Part shown: positions 1-29,790 of the stretch, in pieces | Layout: each line of letters starts with the position of its first letter | Numbering within the stretch: the first letter of the stretch is position 1 | From: Pelecanus crispus | Taxonomy: Eukaryota; Chordata; Aves; Pelecaniformes; Pelecanidae | NCBI RefSeq assembly: GCF_030463565.1 | Contig: NC_134660.1 | Location: forward strand, 2,803,501 to 2,867,500 | Length of the DNA: 64,000 nt | Direction of reading: 5' to 3' | Notes under the pieces: model-generated | Databases searched by the model: none | Told to the model about the DNA's origin: nothing | Seen by the model: the letters and a program-made list of their open reading frames with translations, nothing else | Translations under genes and position numbers: made by a program

Positions 1-873
1 TAAAATATACCTATATAATATATAAACATCCTTATACCTTCCTTGATCTAATATCCAATAGCTAAGAAGTTCATCTTGAAAAACATGGACAATAAATGTA
101 TCTATGGAGTAATGCAGGATTGGCTAGGCATATTATAAATGAAAATCAGTATGTGCTTGAGGTGAATCTTCTAGCATAAAATCTACTCATTTTCTTTCAT
201 ACTACACGCCCCATAGGTATATACACACACACACATCAGTTACAATCTCTAATGCAGAAAGATCGCATTTCAAAGGAAAGAAGGGATACCACCCCCCAAA
301 TCTTCTTTTGTTAATTAAGAAAAGCAACAAGTCTCTTATCTCATTCTGGTGTCTCAGTTTTCTTCACCTACATGTACCCTGACTATACTGACAGGGTTCT
401 TTTGTTAATGTTTGTTTGGAAAATACAGGCATATGCCCAGTCAAAGCTAGGTGAAAGGTGCAAGGGTGACCTCACTAGATTTCCTTGTATGTGTTTGACT
501 TTCAATGAAAAATGTTACAATAGGGACAGTTTACTGTGATAAAGAATCATTACAGAATGTTTTGAGTCGTAAGCTACCTGAAAGTCACAACTCTACCAGT
601 ACCTATTAAACAGAAGACTTGAACTACCTACAGAAGGGTTATGTACAATAATGAAGAGCTATGGAATTAATACTTAAGGTATCCTAAAGAACAAAACACA
701 GTTTAACGTAAGTCTCAATAACAAAACAGCACAGAAGGTGAAGCGTCACATCTTGCAACTCCCAAGAAAACCCAGAGATTAGCTATTCAAGTGTACAGAA
801 CATTGACACCCAACAAGAATAGTCATGTAGATGATCAAATATCCGAGACTTGGAGTACAGCCCAGCACCATTA

Positions 874-12817
<11,944 letters not shown>

Positions 12818-12824
<7 letters not shown>

Positions 12825-12868
12825 TTTGATAGACAAATTTTCAGCCACCTGACATTATATTTGTATTT
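12818..12868 (-). other. SMARCE1: SMARCE1 exon 2: 5' UTR, upstream mini-ORF and start codon
   Basis: The exon follows a good acceptor (TTTGTCTTTCAG) and ends ATGTCAA/GTAAGT, so only seven coding bases are in it. The 44-base leader holds an upstream ATG at 12853-12855 that opens a four-codon frame (M-S-G-G) and stops at 12841-12843, 17 bases before the true start. The true start is supported by the SMARCE1 N-terminus reading straight across the next splice junction. Confidence 0.85.
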
Positions 12869-13694
12869 CTGAAAGACAAAAGAATATCACGCTATTAAAT
12901 ATTATGCCTTTGCTTCCCCAGATCTTTGAAACGTCAATTATTGTGGTTCCCATTAATTACCAAAAAGTTTGCCAATTTTGAAATAAAGACAAAAAAGTTT
13001 CTAGACACTAAGGTGTTATCCCTTTGAAAAAGGAATGTACTTTCCAAGGAATCTGGCCTTAAATAGCTGTGAAATAACACTCAGGTTTGTGTCATCTTCA
13101 TATGAAAGGTTTTAAGTATGTATTTTTTTTCTTAAGAGATAGTAAGAACATACCCCGCTATTTTACACTGTTTCAGAAAACTGGCGTGAACGTATAAATG
13201 ATCAAATTAAATCGTATCTCCTTTACACGGTACAAAATAAATAACCCCCGAGCAGGCCAGCAGCACTGCCGCGGGATGCGAGCGCACGCAACCTTTCAGC
13301 TACGAGCCCCTCGGCGCCTATGGAAAAAGCGCTGTAACAAAACAGGGCGGGTTTTTTCCGGCCTTTCTCTTCAAGCAACTCCACCGAAGTTTCAACACAA
13401 GCCGGACTTCCTTCTGAAACTCCGGACTGACACCGCGCCGAGCTTCGGACTCGCGGCAACTCCTCGACGCGGGGCTGCTCGCGAGGCTCAGGAGGAGCGC
13501 GAAGGGGAGCGCGGGCCCTGCGGCGAGGGCAGCGCCGGCACCGCCGCTCCCCCGCGAGCAAGCCCAGGCCTGCGACGGGGGAGACCGAGACCCCACCGAG
13601 CCCCTCCGGGGGGCCCCACCGAGCCCCTCCCGGGGCTGCACGGCGGGGGCCGAGCGCGCCGCGGAAACGCCGCTGCGCCCGGGCGGAGGGGGGC

Positions 13695-13709
13695 GGGGGG
13701 GGGGGGGGG
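13695..13709 (+). repeat. Run of 15 G, G-quadruplex-prone
   Basis: Fifteen consecutive G on the plus strand, preceded by further GGG blocks (GGGCGGAGGGGGGC), about 280 bp downstream of the presumed SMARCE1 exon 1 and inside intron 1. The transcribed RNA would be C-rich here; the G-rich strand is the non-template for plus-strand transcription. Confidence 0.8.
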
Positions 13710-13990
13710 CGCAGCCCGCCCCGGCAGCCGCCCCAGCTCCGAACCGGCTGCTGCAGACCCCCGCCGTGCGCCGCAGCCCCTCGCCCCCCCGCACCGGTGG
13801 AGAGCGCAGCCCCCCCGCCACCGCCGCTAACGGGGAGGGGGCCGGGGCCACGGCCGGGGCCTGCCCCCTCGCCCCCCTCCAGCGAGGCTGCTCCCTGGGC
13901 CGCGGCGTGCCCCCGGGCCTGCCCGCCCCGCAGCCGCCAGGCCGGGCCCGGGCCCGGCCACCCCAAACGGGCGCCGCCGCCCCGACTCAC

Positions 13991-14060
13991 CCGCTCCGGC
14001 GCCGGCCGCGCTCCCTTTGTTCCCCAGCAGGCCGGGGCGGCGGCGAGCAGGGCGCCTGCG
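13991..14060 (-). other. SMARCE1: Probable non-coding exon 1 of SMARCE1 (5' end not fixed)
   Basis: A strong donor (GGAGCGG/GTGAGTCGG) on the minus strand has its last exon base at 13991, inside the CpG island and 1.1 kb upstream of exon 2. Vertebrate SMARCE1 genes have an untranslated first exon, so this donor is the natural partner for the exon 2 acceptor. The transcription start is a guess; no TATA box is present. Confidence 0.45.
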
Positions 14061-14960
14061 CGCCTGGCTCCGCACTTTCCTCACGGCGCCCGCAGCCTCC
14101 CGCAGCCCGCCGGCGGCGGGCCCGCTCCTTACGGGGCGGCGGGCTGCCCGCCCCGCCCGCCCCGCAGCCCCCGCCGGGCCCAGGCACCCCGCGCTCCCCG
14201 CCGGCGACAGCGGAGGCCGGGAGGGGTTGTGGCGAATCTGCGGGACGCAGAGGGCACCGGCGGTCCGGGCGCTGCGTGCGGCCCCGCCCCGCCATTACCG
14301 GGAAGGAGGCGCCGCCTCGCCCGGCGGGGGGTGTTACCGGCGGTTCCGAGGCAGCGTGCGGGCCGGGCTGTGTCCGCCCCACACCCGCGGTCTGCAGCGC
14401 CGGGCTTGCGCCCTTCGCCCCGTGGCAGCAAGGGGAAGGTGCGGGCGGGAAACCGCCCGCCCTCACGTTCCCGTTAGCACTGAACGCCGGGCGGCCAAGG
14501 CGCTTCCCGCCCTTCGCCGAGCCCTGCGTTACCGTGCCCGCCGCGGCCGCACCGTCTCCCGGTGGCGAATCCGCGGCGGAGAAGCGGGCGGGGGCGGCCG
14601 TTGGCGCCTCGCGCCCGCCGCCCTTTGGCGCCTTTTTCCCCTGAGGGGGAGCGCGCGGCGGCGCCCTGAGGCGCGGCGGCCCCGGGGCTGCGCGGGAGGC
14701 GTCTGGGCCCGAATCGGTCCCGCGAAGGCAGGCGGAAAAGTCGGGTGATGAAGTCAGGTGAACAGCCCTGGGGAGCCCTTTCTCTGTACGCGCAGCGCGG
14801 AGCTGAGGCGCTGGTTTGGGAATGGCGTGTTCGGAGAGGGTGGCCAGGCGCTGGATGCGGCCCTCAGGCTGGTGCTTCCCGTGCCCTGAGGGCAGCCGGG
14901 AAGATGGCGGTGTGTGGATGGAAGGGTGGGCTAGGAGCAAGGCCTAGAGGAAGCGGGTCC

Positions 14961-17900
14961 GCCGGCAACTGGCGTGAAGGAAGGCTGGTCACACAGGCTA
15001 CGGCAAAGACCCTAGGTTACAAATCTGTGTAGATTACGATTTTGAACTAAATCAAGCTCAAACACTGTCACAGAGGATTATTAATTGCAGAGTATACTGG
15101 GAGCAGTGGAATTGTCTAGAACAATTTCTTGCAAACATTTGTGAAGGTATCTTACACGGAGGTAAAAAGCTTGCAAATGTAAAACCACGGTGCACCGTGT
15201 GGTTCTGAGTGTCTGAGGAAGATGAAGAATTTCAGACCTCGCCTTCTCAGTGTAGGAGCCTTTTATACAGTGAAAACTGTTGAAGTGACTGAATTAAAAA
15301 TGAAAACGTAAAGTTTGGCATTGAAATGCTGTCATATGGCTAATAAGATGAATTTCTAGACACCCATAAAGGAGTATTTTGGTGGATCTGATGAATGTGG
15401 CAGCTGAAAGAAAGCCAAACAATGTTCATGACAAGATAGTGGAAATATCTTTGATTTTTTTTTTTTTGAATGGAAAAAGATAGATGATACCTACCTAACC
15501 CGGAAGGATGGTAGAAGGGGAAAAGAAGAAAAACTGAGTATGATACCAGGTTGCTGCCGGTTAGACCCATTTCTTCTTGATGCCTACAGTTTGTCTAGCC
15601 CAGTTTGCTTTCGTTATTAGATAAGCACATGTTTATGAACAAATGAAGAGACAAGAACTCTTCCCTCATCTGCCCACAGTGTGCTTATCAGTGGCCACAA
15701 TGGAAATTTGTTGACATGCAGCACAATAATCTGTGACTAAAATTTGATAATTACAAGACTGTAAGAATTGAAAAGATTCCTCAGTCAGCCAGCCAAATAC
15801 TCCTCTCTAGTCTACAGTTTCACCTGGGCAGAACATTTGTGAAAAAAAGGTGAGAAAATACTTGTTAAGAGGGGAAAATAACCTGTTTTTTTCCCCTGGT
15901 TTTGACTGCTTCATGCATTCATCTCTAGTTTATTAACAGAAATGGTTTATCTTGATAGTGTTAAAATGCATTTAATGTTGATAATGTTAAAATAAATCCT
16001 AAATTTGCATAGTTTATTGAAATATTTGTTATGGTGTTTGAGTGCGTTTACTGATGCTATATAATAGTTCTGAATCATTATATGCATTTTCAAAGCCAGC
16101 AATGTATTCCTTACTTTGTTTTATGAGTGGGTTTTTTCACTTTGCTATTTCCCTAATTTCCATGTTGTGATAGTGAAAGATTTTGCCTGTGGACACTTTT
16201 TAATACACTGTATAACATAAGTAGTTTTACTGATTTAATAGGATTGTTTATACCGCATCATGCTAGCCAGGGAGCTCCAAATAGTTGGCTCTTATCCAAC
16301 TGTTTTAATTAGCAACAGTTTCATAAGCTTTGTAATGAGGACATACATTCATTGGAAAGTGGGTTGAGACAATGAAACTCATTTTTACGTCGGACATTTG
16401 CAGATATTAGATGGCAGTAGCTTAGCTGGTCTGAATTTAATTAGCAGCACAGAAGTGAAGAATTCTTTGCCATATTATCAGGCTTCAGTGTTGTATTTTT
16501 TAATTCAGCTTAAAGTGACCTAAAAGCAGGGTGAGATGTTATTGCAAATGCTTCTTTTTCCTATGCCCACGTGGAGTTCACGCTGACACTAGTTGAAGTT
16601 CCAGTAGTTTATGAACAACAGAGCAAGCGCTTTACATTTGAAGAGATGGAATTTGTGAATAATGAAAAAGATATATATGTACAGTCAGGGGAGAAAACGT
16701 AGTTAAAATGAAGATGCACACTTGAACCAGGTCTAGAGTAGCAGCAATTGTTAATGCAGCTAATGAAGTCAGTGTCAGAAGTCCCACAGGAAGAAAATAG
16801 CTTTGAACAGGTAAGAGTGGGCTGCCTGCAGAATGTCGTGTGTGAACAAAACCAGCTATTAAAACCGCAGACTTTTTTTTTTTTTTTTTGTCTTAGAGCA
16901 TCAGGTTTCATGGTCATAAAACACTATAGCTGTTTATGCCAGTTGTTTCAAACTTCATACAGAAGTGGTATATTTATTTCACGAGCAGTTGAGTCCAGGG
17001 TTAAACAATGGCAACTTCTGGCGTGGAATAAATTTCTCATCACAGGGCAGCTCAGGATGAACTTGTGCCGTCATTGGGGTCAGGGAGATGGCTTCAGAAA
17101 CTGTGAGGTCAGGCCATTATAGGGATGAAATAACATGTATGAATAAGGTCAACATTTTTTTTTCTAGTTACTTAGTATTCCAGACAATGTTTACTATAGA
17201 TACACAGTAATTTCTCTCTTTTAAAATAATTTGGAGGTTGTATTGCAAGGTGAAGTCAGGTATGTGTTCTGTACTATGCCGGACATGGTTTCTACCATTA
17301 GGGAAAAAAAACCCCTAGAGTTACACTGGAGAAGATAATATCCCAAGAAGTACCATAGGTCAGAGAATAAGCCAAACACCCCCTGGTTAAAGAAAAAAAA
17401 AGTGTCTGTGAGTAAGATTATTCCATTATTGTTTACTGTAGAGATGGCAGTACTTTCCATGTATTTGTGTAGTAGTTTTTACATGCCCGTGCAACGTCTT
17501 CCTGCATGAGGAAGTCTGCCTAAGCAGTTTTAAAGGTGTATGTGTTAAGCTAACTTTCTGTTACATATTTGCTTGCTATTTATCTTTGTCTGTCAGCTTA
17601 TCTTTCAGATTGTAAACTTTGTATGCCAGATGCTGTCTTCTGTTCTTTCTTGTGCGCTATTTGGGACAAAGGACTTTAGATCTGGTCAGGGTTAATGGAT
17701 TTACCAGAAAAAGAGTAATTTTTGTAGCAGGAGGAGATTCACCTTACGTGTTACGATAAAGATTCTTAGGGAATCTGTCTTTCTAATGGTAGAGGAGCGC
17801 TTGGTTGCAGCACTACAGATTTTGTTATCTAAAACTTTTATTTTGTATTTCTATGTCACTTCTTTCCTTTTAAGGTATACACGTTAAAACTCAGAAAATA

Positions 17901-19579
17901 TGCATGGGCAAACTCATTTTTAATAGTTTTTTATTGTAGTACTATCATTTACTTTGGTAAATTCGTATCCCTGTTTAAAGTACCTTAAAGCAATTAAAAC
18001 TTAGTTTAAATTCAAGTATTGTAAAATGTACAGAGTATAAGCACAAAAAAAAGCTGCATAGTGAAAATGCTAGAGCAGGCTAATACATTCAGGATGCCAA
18101 ATACTCAAGTATTAACAACACCAGATCAGTATTAAGGTTAATGATAGTTAGCCAGCTTCCTACAGTAGATACAGAACTGTGGGCCATATAAATGCATTGT
18201 TCTTACCATTAACAAAAGATAGAAGCATAACTTAACACTGAATTTGTAGTATCAGGTTTTTTTAATACATGCCGTAAATAATAAGGCAAATACTGACACT
18301 TAATCTTTTACATGCTGCTGTGAATCCAGCAAATACAGTACGTGGTTTTTCTAGATTCTGAACCCCTGCAGTCCCAGTGATTTCGGTGAGAGTTTGTGAC
18401 ATCCATGCCTCTTAAAAATCCTTATAAACAATCATTCTCGTCTTAGTACAATTTTGTTTGAATTTTTGCTTGAAATATGTCTCATAATGTTATAAAAAGT
18501 ATGTCTGAGTTTGCATTTCTGTTTTTTCTGTGTACAGATACAAGATCATCTGCTTTGTATTTGTACTTCGTATTTGCCCATAGCTACTTTGAGTAGTGGT
18601 GGGGGACACTTAATGGGTATGGTAGAATTTTACTTTAAATATGTAGCCCTTCTTTTGTCCATTTAATTTGAAGCTATAATAGTTGTATCCTGGCGTAACA
18701 GTGACTTGTTATGTGTACTAGATCAAGAGCATAACTTACCTAAGATTTGTCAGAAGAGGAATTTGTTGACCACATTTTAATTCACATTGTTATAATACAC
18801 AAAATCAATTAAATACCAGCATTAAAATGGTTGATCGATTCCTTACATTTGAAAAATTAAAGGTTATAATGCTACTTGCTATGGCTAAGAAAGTTCTGAT
18901 ACAGATACGTGTGGACAAGTAAGAGAATGATTGATTTTCAGTGGAAATTACTGCTTCAAAATCAGTGGAGCAGAATGGCTAAAATACTATTGGTTTGTAA
19001 CAACACTTTTAAAAATATTGTATAATTATGTAAGGGAAAGACATCTTTGCTCAGTTCTTGTCTAAAAAAAATAATTTAAAAATACCAGCCACTTCTAAAA
19101 GAAAATTCTTTGTTAAGTTTATGTATTTTAAGAGCATCTTTGTATGTAATTTTTGCTGTTAGAAAGTGTTATTTTAAAATATATTTCAAGAAGTATGACA
19201 GTTGTGATATAAATTATTACAAGGATTCATCAGTCATGTGTATGCAATATTGAATAATTAAGAGAATGAAATACGCAGTTCTCATTTCCAGAAGGAGAAA
19301 ACGAATTCTCTTCTACAAAGGCAGAATATGTCACAGTATAAAGTTATAGTTTAATTTTTGTAATATTTGGTGACATTCTACAAAACAACAATAATGAGAA
19401 AATTGAAGGGCTGCACCCAGAGTATAAAACTAGTAGAAGTTAGGTTTCTTGGAATCTTAACTCCCTTGCTCTTCTCCCTTTCTTTTAAAAGACTTGTATG
19501 TTTTCATTGATTTAATCAAAGTACTTAGTAAGATTTCGTAGTTGTAGCAAGATAGGAGGCTGTGTAAGTCCATCTACAG
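14961..19579. other. Intergenic spacer between SMARCE1 promoter and KRT222 3' end
   Basis: AT-rich sequence with no coding pattern, no rod or tail keratin signature on either strand, and only short homopolymer tracts (T run near 16,872-16,889). The few open frames are short and compositionally random. Confidence 0.6.
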
Positions 19580-19585
19580 TTTATT
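19580..19585 (-). terminator. KRT222: Candidate poly(A) signal of KRT222
   Basis: AATAAA on the minus strand 45 bases after the KRT222 stop codon. Longer 3' UTRs using other signals further left are equally possible. Confidence 0.35.
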
Positions 19586-19629
19586 TCCAGAGCCCATTGG
19601 AGATGAACTTTGGGTTAATTTGCTGTAGG

Positions 19630-25976
<6,347 letters not shown>

Positions 25977-26051
25977 TCCCCTCCCATCCTCCACCTTGGC
26001 TAACGGAACCTTATTGATAGGGTGAGCCGGCTGCTGCAGAGCCTTGGCTGC
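25977..26051 (-). other. KRT222: In-frame upstream extension of the first KRT222 coding exon
   Basis: The reading frame stays open for 25 codons upstream of the start ATG, to a good splice acceptor (CTCCCTCCTCTCACTGCAG) whose first exon base is 26051. Reading from there gives AAKALQQPAHPINKVPLAK then VEDGRG before MDPSRLL. The whole exon would be 171 bp in phase 0, three codons longer than the universal 162-bp keratin exon 4. It may be 5' UTR, extra coding sequence, or an unused relic. Confidence 0.55.
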
Positions 26052-26439
26052 CTGCAGTGAGAGGAGGGAGAGAGAAAGTACGGGCGGATTTTAAAGCTGC
26101 AGAGCTTTATTTTTGGGGAAGCACTGGAAGGTCAGAGGCTTCCAATCGTTTCTAAAAGCAAGTTTGATAAAGCAAAGATCTGTCGCTTTTGCAGCGATTA
26201 AGATAATGATTCCTAAATTATGTGCTGAAATGAATACATACCATGCCTTTATGTTTTTGTTACACTGTAACTATGGTTTTTTATAACCTCAGAAATGTGA
26301 GGTTGAGAGATACAAGGCAAAGGACAAAATTACAACTGCACAGCACGGGAGTGCTGCAGAGGGGAAGGGAACAGCTTCCCAGCAGTACACCTGCACTGGT
26401 GGCAGTGCTGCTGGAATGTGCCTTCACCAAGCAGTTGTG

Positions 26440-26560
26440 CGGCACTGGAGCCGGTTATTTCGGGATGTTACAGAATTTCCATCCTTGAAGGTTTTTAAGA
26501 CTTGGCGAGGCGAAGCCTCAGGTGGCTGACCTGATCTAGTGTGGAGGACTGTCCCATTTT
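26440..26560 (+). mobile_element. CR1 retrotransposon 3'-end fragment
   Basis: Contains the CR1-like run ATCCTTGAAGGTTTTTAAGA, then CTTGGCGAGGCGAAGCC and CTGACCTGATCTAGTG, in the order expected near the 3' end of CR1 LINEs on the plus strand. It is diverged and lacks the terminal octamer repeats. Confidence 0.65.
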
Positions 26561-27280
26561 GAAAAAGAGCTGAGCTCCCGGGCATCCTCTTGCCCAACAT
26601 TGTGGTGTTTTTATGGACAGGAATGCAAAAAGCGGGAGAGGAGCCAGCACCACTAGTGGTAAAGAATGCTTGTGGATCTTGTGGCAAGGGGTTTGGCTCC
26701 TCTTCTGCAGAGTGCAAAGTTCTGGTAAATTAACACTTCAAACATAGGTAACCGCTGTCAGAAAAAGTGCGTGGTTTGTCTCTGAAGGTGTTTACAGTAC
26801 CTCTGCCGCGTGTCAGTGTGTGCAGTTCACAGAATATGCAGATTATGAGAGATTCTTACACCTTTCCTGACAGCTACCAGGGAGGTAGAAAGTATAGGTT
26901 GTCTGCTGTGCTGTATCTTCTGCAAATAATTCCTTATTTCCTGGCTCTCTGTAGCTGCTGTATGATCCCAGTGATCTTGTCTGCTAAGAACGGCTCTTAC
27001 CTATTTTTCAAAGTCTTTTTGGTAACACGCAATACCAGATATTTAGTAAAAAAATTCAGATTTCAGTAAAAAATAAAAGTTCACTAAGTAGAACGCATTT
27101 TTAGGCTCCAAATAAGAATACATCAGTAAAATGAGGAAAAAAAGGCAGTAAACTTTTACAAGACACTTGTCTTTTTAGAAGTGAAAGTATTATACCACTT
27201 AAAAGTCTCCTTGTGTGCATAAGGCTTCCTTGTTCTTGGCTCTGTCTGCTGGCACATGTAAAAGGATCCTGTGTTCTGAT

Positions 27281-27390
27281 TTTATTTTTCTTAGCTGGCT
27301 GTTTTTCAGCTGACCTGGACTGAGATGAGAATGTTTTGTTGTCTACTATCTTTTCCAGAAGTGTCTTAATTATTCTAGTTTCATGTAGTT
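27281..27390 (-). pseudogene. Orphan type I keratin tail exon (relic A)
   Basis: A splice acceptor (TATTTTGGTTTTAG) is followed by a frame reading, after the split codon, LHETRIIKTLLEKIVDNK-TFSSQ. The neighbouring KRT12 tail exon reads [18 protein letters not shown] at the same distance from its acceptor and in the same phase (one base carried over). TR, IKT, E, VD and K coincide. After this block the frame runs on without a keratin-like end and no stop until 27,101; an AATAAA lies at 27281-27286. No exon for a keratin rod is seen anywhere between here and KRT12. It is either the last remnant of a lost keratin gene or an alternative last exon of KRT12. Confidence 0.65.
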
Positions 27391-28914
27391 CTAAAACCAA
27401 AATATTGACAGTGTTTTTCATTGATGGTATGAGAACAGTCACATAATAAAAACATTAGGAATCCATCAAACAATCATAAGATATTATACCTTAGGACAGT
27501 ATAAGCATTAATAGGAAGAGCCTATGTATTTAAGCAAATAAGAACTTGAAATGTAATTTAAAATCTTCCTTTTTCTTTCCATTGCAATACTGATTGTTTA
27601 CAGTTTGTTTTCGGTTCCCTGGGACTCAGAACATCTTCTGTTTACATCAGGCAAAGTCAAGGCTGTCTACCATCCAGAAATGAATCCAGAAATGTGTAAA
27701 GTTTGAAATACAATATAGAGGTCTGCAGAGATATTGGATTTGGTCCCACAAACCAAACTTTATGCATCGACAAGCATCTATGGATGAATCTTCATATTAC
27801 CAGGAGCTAAATGTTTACTGGTTGATAAAATTTTTTAAAGATTTTAAAAAATGAATTAGCACTAATGCTTTCTTTTTCCTTCTTTTTTTCAGGTGTAAAG
27901 GCTAAGAGATCCCTGAAGGCTAAAGGCTGGTAGGTGCAGGCAATTGTATCTTTACTAGGATTTACGTAATTTTGAATTCTAGCTACTTTCAATGTTCACG
28001 TTTTATTACTGATGTTGGATTTTAGTTAACTTTATAGTTGAGACACTGTGTGTCAATTATTTGGATTCTGTGATACAGTATAACAATGCTAGAGTGATTG
28101 CAGACTGCTTTGGTTTACCATTGTTGCTTTCTCTCAAGACAATAGCTAGAGTGGTTTCTAGGTTTTACATACATCGAAACTGCACCCTAGGCAATTCTCA
28201 GTCATCTTTTAGATCATAATGTTAAATTCAGGATTAATGTGTATGTAGGTAAATTGCATGATTCTTCAGTGGAAATCTACATTGCATGACGTAGGGAATA
28301 ATGATTTCACAGCAATCACAGTTGCAGTCCTTGAGGTATGTACATTATTTCATATTTCTTTGTATACATTTATACTGAAAGTGTATGTGTCTTTGGAAGA
28401 CGATGACAAGAGACACATTTTTCTCTTCAAAATCAGGATGATGTCAATAACAGGGAAGATGTTACGGTTTCAGGTTTTCTACATATGAGAAAACACATTA
28501 TGGATAGGAAAGATAGATGATGAATGCTGTCCTGTCTTAGGAAAAGAAAAAATTTCCTTCAATCTATATTCTTAAAATTTCTCTGTAATGGTACTCTTGG
28601 TAATCATACCCAGCTACATAAACAACCTCAGTTCGTCTATTTCTGATATTATTTTGATTTATATCGTAATTATTTAAATTTTAAAAACATAGTCTGCAAC
28701 AGTAAAAATCTTATTGAAATACATCGCATGTAGTAAGATTCTTTTCGCTTATTTATTAGCACTGTTTTTAAAGGGGGAAAAAAAGAGGTGCATTTGTGTT
28801 CCATGCTTTTAGAAAAGAAATTACTTCCTTAAACTGTTGAAGATGGTGCATTTACTGAAGAGGTTTTCAAGTTCTTCCCTCTTTGTACTGGCATATATAG
28901 AAAATACATCTATT

Positions 28915-29039
28915 TCATTCCTTTGGGTTATTTATCACAGTGCCTTTTCTTTTAACTGACTGGATTTTAGATGTTGCGATTCTACCATGCTGGTTTAGTT
29001 CTTTGTTTATTGTTTTAATTACCCTGGCTTTTATTGGTT
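28915..29039 (-). pseudogene. Orphan type I keratin tail exon with broken acceptor (relic B)
   Basis: The frame reads KPIKARVIKTINKELNQHG, then RIATSKIQSVKRKGTVINN-PKE and a TGA stop at 28915-28917. It aligns with keratin tails of the [19 protein letters not shown]...S.V..VEEK type and has one extra residue before the glycine, as I recall for the KRT25-28 group. Upstream is a pyrimidine tract (TTTTTCCTGCTTCCTGCTT), but where phase 1 would need AG the sequence has GA, so the acceptor is dead. No head or rod exon accompanies it. Length and stop position are normal for a keratin last exon. Confidence 0.65.
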
Positions 29040-29413
29040 TCAAGCAGGAAGCAGGAAAAATGCTAGTGGTGGGTTTTACAAAAAGCAGAATGGAAGCACA
29101 GTATGGAGTCTGTGCTCCCATTAAAATTTTATTTTGGGTCAAATGTTTAAGGGCTGTGATAGAATGTGCAGAACGTTTGTATTCTAGAGACACAGTAATA
29201 TACATGTAAGAGGTCACAGTAATTTCCTTGTCTTATCTGAGAATCACACAAAAATCATCAACATTTTGACTCAGGAACAAAGGCTTAGATATAAATTGTA
29301 AGGGGATTGTATTTTGGTTCATCATTTTGTTTTGGATGAGATTCCTCTAAATAGTTCATTCGAGCTGGACATCCGGAAGCCAAATGCAGGATTCAAAAGA
29401 TCAGATCGTGCTC

Positions 29414-29427
29414 CCACCAGGTGGCAC
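29414..29427 (+). promoter_or_regulatory. CTCF core motif in a CpG-rich patch
   Basis: CCACCAGGTGGCAC is a full match to the CTCF core consensus CCASYAGRKGGCRS. It sits within about 190 bp (29,350-29,540) that carry many CpGs in otherwise AT-rich spacer between KRT222 and KRT12. A boundary role between the SMARCE1/KRT222 side and the epithelial keratins is inference. Confidence 0.55.
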
Positions 29428-29784
29428 TCCGGGAGATGGAACCACCGCTTCATGGCTGGGGTTGCGGGGTGCTTCGAAACCAGGGTATCCCTCCTTTCCC
29501 GCTATAGCTGCAGTCGCTGCACTATGTTGTTCTGTTTGCAAAAACTTCTCTCTTAAATTGATAGCTTTGGCAAGTATTCCTTTAATCCCACGTTTAAACA
29601 GGTTTTTTACCATGTACGTGTTCTAGCATTAGATTTATTTCTTTAAATTAATGGGGAGTACTGTACCACACACATAGTATATGGTAAAGCAAGATACTCA
29701 ATAAAATGGCAAATATGAATCAGGAGCAGTGGTCCTAAATGAAGAATAAAGGGAGACTAGTATCTTAAAGCTCATTGAGTCCTT

Positions 29785-29790
29785 TTTATT
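29785..29790 (-). terminator. KRT12: Candidate poly(A) signal of KRT12
   Basis: AATAAA on the minus strand about 370 bases after the KRT12 stop codon. Confidence 0.4.

Larger units (their letters stand above)
13240..14960. promoter_or_regulatory. CpG island, SMARCE1 promoter
   Basis: About 1.7 kb of very GC-rich, CpG-dense DNA between AT-rich flanks. It covers the presumed exon 1 and extends about 0.9 kb upstream. Visible motifs include GGGCGG/CCGCCC boxes throughout, E2F-like TTGGCGCC at 14601-14608 and TTTGGCGCC at 14624-14632, and a YY1-type AAGATGGCGG on the plus strand at 14901-14910. A TATA-less CpG promoter fits a broadly expressed chromatin gene. Several long open frames cross this region in all frames, but they result from the lack of A/T-rich stop codons. 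Confidence 0.85.
26561..29750. other. Spacer between KRT222 and KRT12
   Basis: Apart from the two tail-exon relics and the CpG/CTCF patch, this stretch is AT-rich and shows no gene. I looked on both strands for keratin landmarks ([24 protein letters not shown]) and found none. In mammals KRT24, KRT25-28 and KRT10 occupy this position. Confidence 0.6.

Noticed and set aside
13198-14940. Several long open frames (up to 317 codons) on both strands in the CpG island
   Set aside because: All frames are open because the DNA is very GC-rich; products are low-complexity Ala/Gly/Pro/Arg with no domain, and the region is the SMARCE1 promoter.
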